From the NCBI RefSeq assembly GCF_001613325.1, contig NZ_BDCD01000011.1:124001-188000 (forward strand): a stretch of DNA of 64,000 bases, in the 5' to 3' direction. Below, in pieces: positions 26,190 to 36,809 of the stretch. The stretch is from Nocardia yamanashiensis NBRC 100130 (lineage in GTDB: Bacteria; Actinomycetota; Actinomycetes; Mycobacteriales; Mycobacteriaceae). Position 1 is the first letter of the stretch; every line of letters starts with the position of its first letter. A program made the position numbers and the translations under genes. The notes beneath the pieces are model-generated. The model ran no database searches, had not been told where the DNA came from, and worked only from the letters and a program-made list of their open reading frames with translations.

Positions 26190-27653
26190 ATGACGCAGAC
26201 CGATCTGACCGTTGTCTCGACGCTGCCCGCGCTCCGGCCGCTGCCCGTCGCACCCCTGACCGAGGCGGCCGTGTTGCCCGACGACTTCGACCCGCGTGAC
26301 GCCGCGGGCGATTCCGCTCGCCCGCAAGGTGATTCGCTGCGCGATATCGTCGACTGTCATCACCTGGCCGCTACCACCGAATGGCTGGACAACCATCCGC
26401 CGCACGTCATCGCCGACGAACTCGCGCGCATGGACGCCGTCTCGGCGGGGATGGCCTTCCGGTTGCTGGACAAGGACCGCGCCCTCGACGTGTTCGAGGA
26501 GCTGGAGCCCATCGACCAGCAGCAGATCCTGACCGGGCTGCGCGATCAGAGCTTCCGCGATCTGGTCGAGGAGATGGATCCCGACGATCGCGCCCGCATG
26601 CTGCGCGAGGCCCCGGCCAAGGTCGCCAAGAAGGTGCTCGCCGGGCTGAGCGCCGAGGAGCGCCGCATGACGGCCATCCTGCTCGGCTACCCGGAGGGCT
26701 CGGTCGGTTTCTACATGACGCCGGAAGTGATTGCGCTGCCGCGGAATCTGCCCATCGCGCAGGCCCTGCAGATGGTGCGCACCGAGGGCGGCAAGGCCGA
26801 AACCGTCTACACCCTGCCGGTGGTGGACGCGGGCCGGCGGCTGATCGGCGTGGTGGAACTGCGGGATCTGGTGCTCAGCTCGCCCGACGCCATGATCGCG
26901 GATCTGGTCGAGGCGGAACCGATGCGCGCCCGCGCCACCGATTCCGCGGAGAAGGCGGCCCGGCTCATGCAGGGCGCCAACCTGATCAACCTGCCGGTGG
27001 TGGACAGCGAGGACCGACTGGTCGGGCTGCTCACCATCGACGACGCCGTCGAGGTCATCGAGGCGGCCGACTCCGAGGACGTGGCGCGGCAGGCCGGCAC
27101 CACCCCGTGGGCCGGTCACTACATGGCCGCGGGCGTATTCCAGCTGGCCCGTTACCGGGCGCTGTGGCTGATGCTGCTGCTGGTCGCGGCCACCCTCACG
27201 GTCACCGTCACCGACTACTTCGAACCCACCCTGGAACAGGCGGCGCATCTGGCGCTGTTCATTCCGCTGCTGATCGGCGCGGGCGGCAATGCCGGCGCGC
27301 AGGCGGCCACCTCGTGCGTGCGCGCGCTGGCGGTGGGGGAGGTGCGAGTCTCCGATCTGTTCAAGGTGATCTGGCGCGAATGCCGGGTGGGGTTGCTGCT
27401 CGGCGCCATGCTGGCGGTGGTCGGCCTGGTCATCGGCGCGGTGTTCGTGGAGGCCAAAATCGCGGTGGTGGTGGCGATTACGCTGGTGGTCATCTGCGGC
27501 TGGGCGGCCACCATCGGCGGCACCATGCCGCTGCTGGCCAAGAAGCTGCGCATCGATCCGGCGGTGATCTCCGCGCCCATGGTGACCACGCTGGTGGACG
27601 CCACGGGTCTGATCATCTACTTCATGACCGCGAAACTGGTGCTCGGCATCTGA
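26190..27653 (+). CDS. mgtE: Magnesium transporter MgtE
   Basis: 487 residues, normal MgtE length. The order is an N-terminal superhelical domain ('LARMDAVSAGMAFRLLDKDRALDVFEELEP...MDPDDRARMLREAP'), two CBS domains ('YMTPEVIALPRNLPIAQAL', 'LPVVDSEDRLVGLLTIDDAVEVI') and five membrane helices with the pore signature 'PLLIGAGGNAGAQAATSCVRALAVGEV' and 'MVTTLVDATGLIIYF'. It is a Mg2+-gated Mg2+ channel in the cytoplasmic membrane. ATG 26190. The N-terminus is ~35 residues longer than minimal MgtE. A hairpin terminator follows at 27679. Confidence 0.95.
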   Translation: MTQTDLTVVSTLPALRPLPVAPLTEAAVLPDDFDPRDAAGDSARPQGDSLRDIVDCHHLAATTEWLDNHPPHVIADELARMDAVSAGMAFRLLDKDRALDVFEELEPIDQQQILTGLRDQSFRDLVEEMDPDDRARMLREAPAKVAKKVLAGLSAEERRMTAILLGYPEGSVGFYMTPEVIALPRNLPIAQALQMVRTEGGKAETVYTLPVVDAGRRLIGVVELRDLVLSSPDAMIADLVEAEPMRARATDSAEKAARLMQGANLINLPVVDSEDRLVGLLTIDDAVEVIEAADSEDVARQAGTTPWAGHYMAAGVFQLARYRALWLMLLLVAATLTVTVTDYFEPTLEQAAHLALFIPLLIGAGGNAGAQAATSCVRALAVGEVRVSDLFKVIWRECRVGLLLGAMLAVVGLVIGAVFVEAKIAVVVAITLVVICGWAATIGGTMPLLAKKLRIDPAVISAPMVTTLVDATGLIIYFMTAKLVLGI

Positions 27654-27678
27654 TTCAGCTTCTGATCGGCAAACATCT

Positions 27679-27714
27679 GGCGGGGCGGTCCGAGTGGCCG
27701 CCCCGCCTCGTTGT
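27679..27714 (+). terminator. Terminator hairpin after mgtE
   Basis: GGCGGGGCGG (27679-27688) pairs perfectly with CCGCCCCGCC (27698-27707) around a 9-nt loop, followed by TCGTTGTG. Confidence 0.7.
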
Positions 27715-27796
27715 GACAGATTGCACGGCTGTAATTTTTCGGTCCGGGGCACCCCGCGCCGGAATTCGCGCAGCACAGCGCGAGCACGACGCGGAG

Positions 27797-27812
27797 ACAC
27801 GACATCTTGTGC
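27797..27812. promoter_or_regulatory. NrdR-like box 1 of nrdF
   Basis: ACACGACATCTTGTGC agrees with ACACTATATATAGTGT at 11 of 16 positions. It starts 32 bp before box 2, the same spacing as upstream of nrdH. Confidence 0.6.
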
Positions 27813-27828
27813 ATGAGTGCGTTTCAGG

Positions 27829-27844
27829 CCCCAAGTAGTAGTGT
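27829..27844. promoter_or_regulatory. NrdR-like box 2 of nrdF
   Basis: CCCCAAGTAGTAGTGT; the right half TAGTGT is exact and the left half is degenerate (9 of 16 overall). Support comes mainly from the 32-bp spacing to box 1 and the location 57 bp before nrdF. Confidence 0.5.
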
Positions 27845-27894
27845 TCTTGATAGGGAAATCCGCAACGGGCCGGTGAGTTGGGAAGGGTGAGTGA

Positions 27895-28863
<969 letters not shown>

Positions 28864-28896
28864 GGAATTTCCCGGCTTCCCGGCCCGAAAAGATCC

Positions 28897-28930
28897 GGCC
28901 CCCGGCGCATTCGCGCCGGGGGCCGTTTCA
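28897..28930 (+). terminator. Strong terminator after nrdF
   Basis: GGCCCCCGGCGC (28897-28908), loop ATTC, GCGCCGGGGGCC (28913-28924), then GTTTCATT. The 12-bp stem is perfect. Confidence 0.85.
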
Positions 28931-29006
28931 TTGACGAAAACCTTATGCCCAGCGTGGTACTGGTGATTGTTCGGATGAAAAGTGCTGGGTACGAAGGAGT
29001 TCCATC

Positions 29007-29225
29007 GTGAAGTTCAAGTCTCTGCTCATCGGTTCCGCTCTCGCCGCGGGCATCACCGCCGCCGTCGCGCCGATCGCGCACGCCGACGAGATCTTCTACG
29101 GCAACTACCGCACCCGCGCCGCCTGCGAGGCGGACGGCAAGAACACCCAGGCGCATCCCGGCTGGACCGCCTTCGACTGCCGCCAGGGCATCGACGACAC
29201 CTGGAATCTGTACCTGAAGGACTGA
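29007..29225 (+). CDS. Small secreted protein, 72 residues
   Basis: GTG 29007 has AAGGAG at 28994-28999 with 7-nt spacing. Signal peptide: 'MKFKSLLIGSALAAGITAAVAPIAHA' with a clear AHA-D cleavage site. The mature ~46 residues contain two cysteines that could form one disulfide ('RAACEADGKN' and 'AFDCRQGIDD'). Similar small Cys-containing exported proteins are frequent in Nocardia and relatives; the function is unknown. It is expressed alone, between the nrdF terminator and the convergent fecB-like gene. Confidence 0.85.
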   Translation: MKFKSLLIGSALAAGITAAVAPIAHADEIFYGNYRTRAACEADGKNTQAHPGWTAFDCRQGIDDTWNLYLKD

Positions 29226-29228
29226 GCG

Positions 29229-30362
29229 TCAGTCGCCCACGTAGGCATTGAGCGATTTGCTCATATCGACCAGCAGGGCACGGGCGGCGATCACACCCGA
29301 TCCGTGCCAGATGCTGTCGTCCACCGCGAACATGCGATGGTCGCCGACCGCGCCGAGTTCCTTCCAGTCGTCGCTCTTCAGGGTGGACTTGCCGAACTTC
29401 AGGCCGTCCGGGCCGTCGAACATGACGTAGAGAATGTCGCCCTCGAGCTTGTTGCGGGTGGCCTGGGCGCCGAGATTCGAACCGACGTCGTAGGAATCGA
29501 CCCGCTGCGCCGCCGGGCGCTGCACGCCGGCGTCGCCGAGCACCTGGCCGGCGAAGCTGTTGCCGCCCTGCACCTGGATGTCGTCGGCGCCGAAGCGCAC
29601 CACCGATGCCTGGGTCAGGCTCGAATTGGCGGCGATCCCGGCGTCTTTCGCGGCGGTGCGGTAGTCGTCGAGGGCCTTGGCGGCCAGGGTCTTGCGGCCC
29701 ATGGCCTCCGCGATACCGGTGAACTGGGCCTGCCAGCCGCCGTCCGTGCCGAACAGCACGGTCGGCGCGATCGCCTTCAAGGATTCGTAGGCCGCGCCCT
29801 CGCCCGCGCCGCCGATGATCAGATCCGGTTTCAGCTCAGCGATTTTCGCCGGATCCGGCGCGCCGACCAGACCCACCGACGGGATGGCGGCGATGCCGGT
29901 GCCCAGGTAGGAGGGCTGCGGCGTGGCCTTGCCCGCATCGTCGGTGAGCCCGGAAACCGTTGCCGCGCCGACCACCCGCTCCCACACCCCGACCCCGCAG
30001 GCCGCGTCCAGGGCCGCGGTGGACAGCACCACGATGCGCTTGGGATCGCTGGGCACCTCCGCGGTCCCGGCGACGCCGGAGACGGTGCGGGTGGCACCGG
30101 AGGCCGGATCGGCCGAACCCGGGAGCGCGCAAGCGGATCGGGTATCGCGTTCGATACCCACCACGCCCGCCCCGGCGATATTCGTGGTGGTGCGCACAAT
30201 CGAGGAGAGCGCGTCATCACTGGGGGCTCCGCAACCCGACAGCAGACTTGCCGCGAGGGCCGCGGCGACCCCCGGCACCACTCCCCAGGTGCGCAAACGT
30301 CGCAAACGGGACGGGCTGGAAGCGAACTGGATTCGGGTGGAAGCGGACTCGCGCACCGGCAT
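29229..30362 (-). CDS. fecB: Iron-siderophore ABC transporter substrate-binding lipoprotein (FecB-like)
   Basis: 377 residues. Lipoprotein signal with basic n-region ('RLRRLRTWG') and lipobox 'LLSGC'. The mature part is a PeriplasmicBP_2 (helical-backbone) binding protein: 'PKRIVVLSTAALDAACGVGVWERVVGAA', 'KIAELKPDLIIGG', 'LKAIAPTVLFGTDGGW' and 'LGAVGDHRMFAVDDSIWHGSG'. ATG 30362 is preferred to a longer frame from 30398. No permease or ATPase gene adjoins it. The same gene sits beside ctaD in M. tuberculosis (Rv3044 fecB), so its position is conserved. It is divergent from ctaD (179-bp gap). Confidence 0.88.
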   Translation of the reverse strand: MPVRESASTRIQFASSPSRLRRLRTWGVVPGVAAALAASLLSGCGAPSDDALSSIVRTTTNIAGAGVVGIERDTRSACALPGSADPASGATRTVSGVAGTAEVPSDPKRIVVLSTAALDAACGVGVWERVVGAATVSGLTDDAGKATPQPSYLGTGIAAIPSVGLVGAPDPAKIAELKPDLIIGGAGEGAAYESLKAIAPTVLFGTDGGWQAQFTGIAEAMGRKTLAAKALDDYRTAAKDAGIAANSSLTQASVVRFGADDIQVQGGNSFAGQVLGDAGVQRPAAQRVDSYDVGSNLGAQATRNKLEGDILYVMFDGPDGLKFGKSTLKSDDWKELGAVGDHRMFAVDDSIWHGSGVIAARALLVDMSKSLNAYVGD

Positions 30363-30541
30363 GGCTGGCAGCGTACCTTCGGGCACCCCCGCGCCCAATT
30401 ACGACACAGAGTAGGACCTAGGCGCGTCGCCCGTCGGGACAACGTTTACGATGCCTGAAGCGCAAGCCACCGTCGTTCGTCAAAGTGCCGAACCGGACGC
30501 GGTAAGCAGCGTACGAACGATGGCATACCTGTGGAGGTTTC

Positions 30542-32278
30542 GTGACTGCCGTAGAACCGAGGCCAGTCCGCCAAGTGGAGGCGGCTCGGCCCTACCCGCA
30601 ACGGACGGGTCCGAAGGGTTCTTTCATCTACAAGATGGTCACCACGACTGACCCGAAGGTGCTCGGCGTCATGTACCTCGTGACGGCCATGTCCTTCTTC
30701 CTCGTCGGTGGCCTGATGGCGCTGCTCATGCGCGCCGAGCTGGCGCGCCCGGGCATGCAGTTCCTGTCGCCCGAGCAGTTCAACCAGCTGTTCACCATGC
30801 ACGGCACGATCATGCTGCTGTTCTATGCGACCGCGATCGTGTTCGGCTTCGCCAACATCATCCTGCCGCTGCAGATCGGCGCCCCCGACGTGGCGTTCCC
30901 CCGTCTGAACGCGTTCAGCTACTGGCTGTACCTGTTCGGCGGCACCATGGCGACCGCCGGCTTCATCACCCCGGGTGGCGCGGCCGACTTCGGCTGGACC
31001 GCCTACACCCCGCTGACCGACATCGTGCACTCGCCCGGCGTCGGCGCGGACCTGTGGATCCTGGGTCTGGCCGTGTCCGGTCTGGGCACCATCCTCGGTG
31101 GCGTCAACATGCTCACCACCGTGGTCTGCCTGCGCTGCCCCGGTATGACCATGTTCCGGATGCCGATCTTCACCTGGAACATCGCCGTCACCTCGGTGCT
31201 GGTGCTGCTGGCCTTCCCGCTGCTCACCGCGGCGCTGATGGCGCTGGCCTACGACCGGCATCTCGGCGGGCACATCTACGACCCGGCTTCGGGCGGCGTG
31301 ATGCTGTTCCAGCACCTGTTCTGGTTCTTCGGTCACCCCGAGGTGTACATCATCGCGCTGCCGTTCTTCGGCATCGTGTCGGAGATCTTCCCGGTCTTCT
31401 CGCGCAAGCCGATCTTCGGTTACACCACGCTGGTGTACGCGACGCTGGGTATCGCGGCGCTGTCCATCGCGGTGTGGGCGCACCACATGTACGCCACCGG
31501 CGCCGTGCTGCTGCCGTACTTCTCGTTCATGACCTTCCTCATCGCGGTTCCGACCGGTGTGAAGTTCTTCAACTGGATCGGCACCATGTGGCGGGGTCAG
31601 CTGACCTTCGAAACCCCGATGCTGTGGTCCATCGGCTTCCTGGTGACCTTCCTCTTCGGTGGTCTCTCGGGCGTCATCCTGGCCGCGCCGCCGATCGACT
31701 TCCACGTGTCGGACACCTACTTCGTGGTGGCGCACTTCCACTACGTGCTCTTCGGCACCATCGTGTTCGCGACCTTCGCGGGCATCTACTTCTGGTTCCC
31801 GAAGATGACCGGCCGCATGATGGACGAGCGCCTCGGCAAGTGGCACTTCTGGGCCACCTTCGTGGGCTTCCACACCACCTTCCTGGTCCAGCACTGGCTG
31901 GGCAACGAAGGCATGCCGCGTCGCTACGCCGACTACCTGCCCTCGGACGGCTTCACCACCCTGAACACCATCTCCACGATCGGTGCCTTCATCCTGGGTT
32001 CGTCGATGCTGCCGTTCATCTGGAACGTCTTCAAGAGCTACCGCTACGGCGAGGTCGTGACCGTGGACGATCCGTGGGGCTACGGCAACTCCCTGGAATG
32101 GGCGACCTCCTGCCCGCCGCCGCGGCACAACTTCTACGAACTGCCGCGCATCCGCTCCGAGCGTCCCGCGTTCGAGCTGCACTACCCGCACATGGTCGAG
32201 CGCATGCGCGCCGAGGCCCACGTGGGCTGGGGCTCCAAGTCCCACACCGTCAAGGAACTCGAGAAGCTCTCGAAGTAG
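30542..32278 (+). CDS. ctaD: Cytochrome c oxidase subunit I CtaD (aa3-type)
   Basis: 578 residues, about 12 membrane helices. Haem and CuB ligands are present: '[13 protein letters not shown]' (haem a His), 'FGHPEVYI' (CuB His and cross-linked Tyr), 'WAHHMYATG' (CuB His pair) and '[11 protein letters not shown]' (haem a3/a His). It is the catalytic subunit of the actinobacterial bcc-aa3 supercomplex. GTG 30542 has GGAGG at 30533-30537 with 4-nt spacing. Subunits II-IV are not in the window. A 13-bp hairpin terminator follows, so serB is probably separate despite conserved adjacency. Confidence 0.97.
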   Translation: MTAVEPRPVRQVEAARPYPQRTGPKGSFIYKMVTTTDPKVLGVMYLVTAMSFFLVGGLMALLMRAELARPGMQFLSPEQFNQLFTMHGTIMLLFYATAIVFGFANIILPLQIGAPDVAFPRLNAFSYWLYLFGGTMATAGFITPGGAADFGWTAYTPLTDIVHSPGVGADLWILGLAVSGLGTILGGVNMLTTVVCLRCPGMTMFRMPIFTWNIAVTSVLVLLAFPLLTAALMALAYDRHLGGHIYDPASGGVMLFQHLFWFFGHPEVYIIALPFFGIVSEIFPVFSRKPIFGYTTLVYATLGIAALSIAVWAHHMYATGAVLLPYFSFMTFLIAVPTGVKFFNWIGTMWRGQLTFETPMLWSIGFLVTFLFGGLSGVILAAPPIDFHVSDTYFVVAHFHYVLFGTIVFATFAGIYFWFPKMTGRMMDERLGKWHFWATFVGFHTTFLVQHWLGNEGMPRRYADYLPSDGFTTLNTISTIGAFILGSSMLPFIWNVFKSYRYGEVVTVDDPWGYGNSLEWATSCPPPRHNFYELPRIRSERPAFELHYPHMVERMRAEAHVGWGSKSHTVKELEKLSK

Positions 32279-32297
32279 CCTGACGCAGGCAAGGATT

Positions 32298-32336
32298 CGC
32301 GGCGGCCGTCTGACGACGGCCGCCGCGGTCGTTTGT
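32298..32336 (+). terminator. Strong terminator after ctaD
   Basis: CGCGGCGGCCGTC (32298-32310), loop TGAC, GACGGCCGCCGCG (32315-32327), then GTCGTTTGTG. Perfect 13-bp stem. Confidence 0.8.
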
Positions 32337-32395
32337 GCCGGGTGATACCGACCACCACGTCGGTGGTCGGCGCGGGCTCCCAGGGCCCGACCTGA

Positions 32396-33685
<1,290 letters not shown>

Positions 33686-33782
33686 GCCCTCCGCGCGACG
33701 CGTCCGATTCACCTGCACCGACCGTAACCAGCCGGTCGGTACCGTGGTCCGGACAGCGATTGCCGACGAGAGGAGACGGTTC

Positions 33783-34286
33783 GTGCGGGTGCGGACGCCA
33801 GTGGCGGTACTCATGGTCGGCTTGGCGCTGACCGCCTGCGGCAAAGATTCGGACAACTCGACCCCGGAGACCGTCACGGTCACCGCCGGCTCCAGCACCG
33901 CCGGACCGATTCCGACCACTTCGAACCCGCCGCTGACCACCACCTCCGCCGAGCACGAGGCGGTGAAGATCGGCAAGGACGCGAACGGCAAGGACGTGGA
34001 CCTGGTCCCCGGCCAAGGCCTGATCGTCACCCTGGACGCCAACCCCTCCACCGGATTCGCCTGGGAACTCACCGAACTCGACCAGAACATCCTCAAACGC
34101 AACGGCAGCCCCGAATATCAGCAGGACCCAAGCCCGGACGGCATGGTCGGCGTCGGCGGCAAGGCCATCTGGAACTTCGTGGCCGCCGGGCCGGGTGCCA
34201 CCCGGCTCACCCTCGAGTACCGTCGGGCCTGGGAGCAAGGCGTCGAACCGGCCCAGCGCTTCCAGGTGACGGTGAACGTGAAGTAG
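33783..34286 (+). CDS. Chagasin-like (I42 family) protease-inhibitor lipoprotein
   Basis: 167 residues. Lipoprotein signal 'VRVRTPVAVLMVGLALTAC', then a Ser/Thr/Pro-rich linker (~30-60) and a compact beta domain with the three inhibitory loops of chagasin: 'NPSTGFAWE' (BC loop), 'GMVGVGGKAIW' (DE loop, GxGG) and 'LEYRRAWEQG' (FG loop, RxW-like). It should sit on the outer face of the membrane and block papain-like cysteine proteases. GTG 33783 has AGGAG upstream. It is followed after 13 bp by the Pth2-type gene, so probably an operon. The protease target is unknown. Confidence 0.82.
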   Translation: MRVRTPVAVLMVGLALTACGKDSDNSTPETVTVTAGSSTAGPIPTTSNPPLTTTSAEHEAVKIGKDANGKDVDLVPGQGLIVTLDANPSTGFAWELTELDQNILKRNGSPEYQQDPSPDGMVGVGGKAIWNFVAAGPGATRLTLEYRRAWEQGVEPAQRFQVTVNVK

Positions 34287-34299
34287 TAAGGAGCAACGC

Positions 34300-35052
34300 G
34301 TGTCGAGCATCGAATCCCTCGTCGATCCCGGATTCGCGGCCCGGCACGCGGAATTGGCACGCGGCTACGGCGGCAGCGGCGATCCGGACGATCCGGACCT
34401 GGTGCAGGCCATGCAGATGGTGCTGCACATACCCAAACAGGATCCGCCGCGCCGCAGCGCGCTGCTGGCCGCCGCCGCGTCCGCCGCGGTCGCGGTCTGC
34501 CTGGATCCGCGGGTGGGACCGGACGGCGAATGGGAGCAGCGCTACCTGGCCTGGAAACGCTCCCGGATTCGCAAGGTGGCCCGGCGGGCGCGCGGCGCGC
34601 ACTGGCTGACCGCCCAGGAGGTGGACGGCATCACGGTGGAACACGAAGGCGCGCAAGCCCGTGCGTTCGTGCCGGGACCGGTGGGCGCCATCGATCCGCG
34701 CATTCGGCGGTTGCAGATCGGCGGCACCGAATTGCCGCCGGATGAACTCGATTCGATCGACACGCGGTATCCGGTCCTGTGGGTACAGGCCGAATTGGGT
34801 ATGACTGTGGGTAAGGCCGCTGCGCAGGTCGGGCACGCGAGCATGCTGCTGGCCGGCGCCATGCCGGTGGGGCAGGCGTATTCCTGGGCCGCGCAGGGCT
34901 TCCGGTGCACCGTCGCCGAATCCGGTCCCGAGCACTGGGCCGGTCTGGTCCGCCGGGTGCAGGACGGGACGGCGGTGGCGGTGCGCGATGCCGGATTCAC
35001 CGAGGTGGCTCCGGGATCCATGACGGTGATAGCGGTGCCCGCGGTGAGCTGA
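34300..35052 (+). CDS. Pth2-type peptidyl-tRNA hydrolase domain protein
   Basis: 250 residues. The C-terminal ~110 residues match Pth2: 'MTVGKAAAQVGHASMLLAGA' (catalytic Lys/His region), 'RCTVAESGPEHWAGL' and 'VRDAGFTEVAPGSMTVIAV'. The N-terminal ~140 residues are an actinobacterial extension of unknown role with a helical 'AVAVCLDPRVGPDGEWEQRYLAWKRSRIRKVARRAR' stretch. GTG 34300 has AAGGAG at 34288-34293. The Pth2 fold cleaves peptidyl-tRNA in archaea and eukaryotes; bacterial copies supplement Pth1. It could have another substrate, as the extension is large. Confidence 0.75.
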   Translation: MSSIESLVDPGFAARHAELARGYGGSGDPDDPDLVQAMQMVLHIPKQDPPRRSALLAAAASAAVAVCLDPRVGPDGEWEQRYLAWKRSRIRKVARRARGAHWLTAQEVDGITVEHEGAQARAFVPGPVGAIDPRIRRLQIGGTELPPDELDSIDTRYPVLWVQAELGMTVGKAAAQVGHASMLLAGAMPVGQAYSWAAQGFRCTVAESGPEHWAGLVRRVQDGTAVAVRDAGFTEVAPGSMTVIAVPAVS

Positions 35053-35175
35053 GCCGGTGTCCATGAGACAGACCGTTCGGTTGGGCGGTTGGCTTATGTG
35101 CGCTGTGGGTATCGACTTGTAGCAGTGACAGGTCCAGGATCGGAGCCACGAGTTTCCGACGGAGGAAACACGGAA

Positions 35176-35328
35176 ATGACTACATTGATCGTGATACTCA
35201 TCGTGTGGGTGCTGCTCTCCATCCCGGCGGCCTTGCTCTTGGCTCGAATGTTCCGGTCCACGAGCTCGGATGCTCGCGGCAAACAAGACCGCAGCGACGA
35301 TCTATCGCAAGTTTTCCCACCACGTTGA
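35176..35328 (+). CDS. Small single-pass membrane protein, 50 residues
   Basis: ATG 35176 follows GGAGG at 35161-35165. Residues 1-23 are one strongly hydrophobic helix ('MTTLIVILIVWVLLSIPAAL'), then a basic/polar cytosolic-looking tail ('FRSTSSDARGKQDRSDD'). No recognised family. It sits 25 bp before the ABC ATPase start, so it may be co-transcribed; a role as a membrane adaptor for that lone ATPase is speculation. Confidence 0.6.
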   Translation: MTTLIVILIVWVLLSIPAALLLARMFRSTSSDARGKQDRSDDLSQVFPPR

Positions 35329-35353
35329 CGATCGCCGGGGACGGTGAGCCAAG

Positions 35354-36187
35354 ATGGACCCCGTGCCGCAACCGGATCCAGATCTGCTCATCGATTTCAG
35401 TGACGTCACCGTCCGACGCTCCGGCCATACCCTGGTCGGGCCGGTCACCTGGCAGGTGGAGCTCGACGAACGCTGGGTTGTGCTCGGCCCCAACGGCGCC
35501 GGGAAGACGTCACTGCTGCGCATGGCCGCGGCCGAGATGTTCCCGACCTCGGGGAACGCCAACCTGCTCGGCGAGACGCTCGGCAAAGTGGATATGAACG
35601 AGCTACGCCCGCGCATCGGACTGTCCTCCGCCGCCATCGCCAGCCGGGTGCCGGTGGACGAGAAGGTCGGCGATCTGGTGGTGTCGGCCGGATACGGCGT
35701 GATGGGGCGCTGGCGGGAACGCTACGACGAGATCGACAACGACCGGGCCGTGGATATTCTGGAAAGCCTGGGGGCGGAACATCTTTCCGATCGCGCCTAC
35801 GGGACGCTGTCGGAGGGGGAGCGCAAGCGGGTGCTCATCGCCCGGGCGCTGATGACCGATCCGGAACTGCTCCTGCTCGACGAACCCGCCGCGGGGCTCG
35901 ACCTCGGCGGCCGGGAGGAACTGGTCGAACGCCTCGGTGATCTGGCGGCCGACCCGGACGCGCCCGCCACCGTCCTGGTCACCCATCACGTCGAGGAGAT
36001 TCCGCCCGGCTTCACCCACGGCATGCTCCTCAAAGAGGGCAACGTGGTTGCGCAGGGCCTGCTCGAGGACGTCCTCACCGCCGAGAACCTGAGCGAGGCA
36101 TTCCACCAGTCGATCACCCTCGACCGCATCGACGGCCGCTATTTCGCCCGCCGCTCACAGCGTTTCGGACGGCACCGCACCCGCTGA
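35354..36187 (+). CDS. ABC transporter ATP-binding protein (stand-alone)
   Basis: 277 residues with a complete nucleotide-binding domain: Walker A 'VLGPNGAGKTSLLRMA', Q-loop 'RIGLSSAAIASRVP', signature 'YGTLSEGERKRVLIARAL' (LSEGE variant), Walker B 'ELLLLDEPAAGLDL' and H-loop 'TVLVTHHVEEIPPGF'. ATG 35354. No permease gene is adjacent except the 50-residue membrane protein. It corresponds by position to Rv3041c, two genes after ctaD in M. tuberculosis. The LSEGE signature and lack of partner fit the ModF/YjjK-like branch. Substrate unknown. Confidence 0.9.
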   Translation: MDPVPQPDPDLLIDFSDVTVRRSGHTLVGPVTWQVELDERWVVLGPNGAGKTSLLRMAAAEMFPTSGNANLLGETLGKVDMNELRPRIGLSSAAIASRVPVDEKVGDLVVSAGYGVMGRWRERYDEIDNDRAVDILESLGAEHLSDRAYGTLSEGERKRVLIARALMTDPELLLLDEPAAGLDLGGREELVERLGDLAADPDAPATVLVTHHVEEIPPGFTHGMLLKEGNVVAQGLLEDVLTAENLSEAFHQSITLDRIDGRYFARRSQRFGRHRTR

Positions 36188-36202
36188 GTAGGTCCCACTC
36201 CT

Positions 36203-36233
36203 GGGGTCCTCAGGGGCAAGCCCCTGAAACCCC
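36203..36233 (+). terminator. Nested hairpin after ABC ATPase gene
   Basis: TCAGGGGC (36210-36217), AA, GCCCCTGA (36220-36227), enclosed by GGGGT (36203-36207) and ACCCC (36229-36233). It resembles the GGGGGC/GCCCCC hairpins at 40100-40158, so it may be a recurring intergenic element that doubles as a terminator. Confidence 0.55.
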
Positions 36234-36356
36234 GGACAGGTTGGGATTCCGCTTGCTCGCATCGGTTCGCGGGTTTGTTGCGGCGTGCGCCATTGCATCT
36301 GTGGCGCGCGGCGGGCAAACTGTCGGCAAATGGGCGATGGGTGGAGGGAGCAGGGG

Positions 36357-36809
36357 TTGGGACGCATGGTCGGCGCGGTGCTACTCATGGCCGTCGCACT
36401 CGTCACGACGGCCTGCTCCGCGGATCCGGCACCGCCGCACCGGGTTTCGGCTTCCGAGTCCGCGGAGGGCATGAGTCCGGCCGCGATTCCGCCGGATCTA
36501 CGCGGCAGGACGGTGCAGCTCACCTATGACAGTGGTCCGGGGGGCACCGCCGTTTTCGCCGAGGACGGCCGCCATCTCACGTACGTGGCCGCCGATACCG
36601 GGCGCAAGACCACGGCCGCGGTGGTGATCGAACCCATCGAAGCCGGCATTTTCCTGGTTACCTGGGCGGACGACGACACTGGGACGGTGGTGAGTCAGGT
36701 GCAGGACTATCGGACCGGGAAGGTGCGGAGCACCTGGACGCGGCGCTCGGATGCCAACGCGCCCTTCGTGATCGACTCGCGGCTGGGGTCGGTGCGGCTC
36801 ACCGACTGA
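36357..36809 (+). CDS. Lipoprotein with MoaF-like domain
   Basis: 150 residues. TTG 36357 is chosen because GGAGGGAG (36343-36350) lies 6 nt upstream and gives a proper lipoprotein signal: 'GRMVGAVLLMAVALVTTAC' with lipobox TTAC. The mature domain ('LRGRTVQLTYDSGPGGTAVF...IEAGIFLVTWADDDTGTVVSQVQDYRTGKVRSTW') has the beta-rich pattern of MoaF/lipocalin-like proteins. MoaF members occur near molybdoenzyme genes, but this one is far from the Moco cluster. ATG 36330 and ATG 36366 are other possible starts. It overlaps the convergent LysR gene by 11 bp. Confidence 0.6.
   Translation: MGRMVGAVLLMAVALVTTACSADPAPPHRVSASESAEGMSPAAIPPDLRGRTVQLTYDSGPGGTAVFAEDGRHLTYVAADTGRKTTAAVVIEPIEAGIFLVTWADDDTGTVVSQVQDYRTGKVRSTWTRRSDANAPFVIDSRLGSVRLTD

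Noticed and set aside
36285..36356. Longer start (GTG 36285 or ATG 36330) for the MoaF-like lipoprotein
   Set aside because: These add a non-signal N-terminus without a ribosome binding site, whereas TTG 36357 has GGAGGGAG at 6 nt and gives a standard lipoprotein signal.
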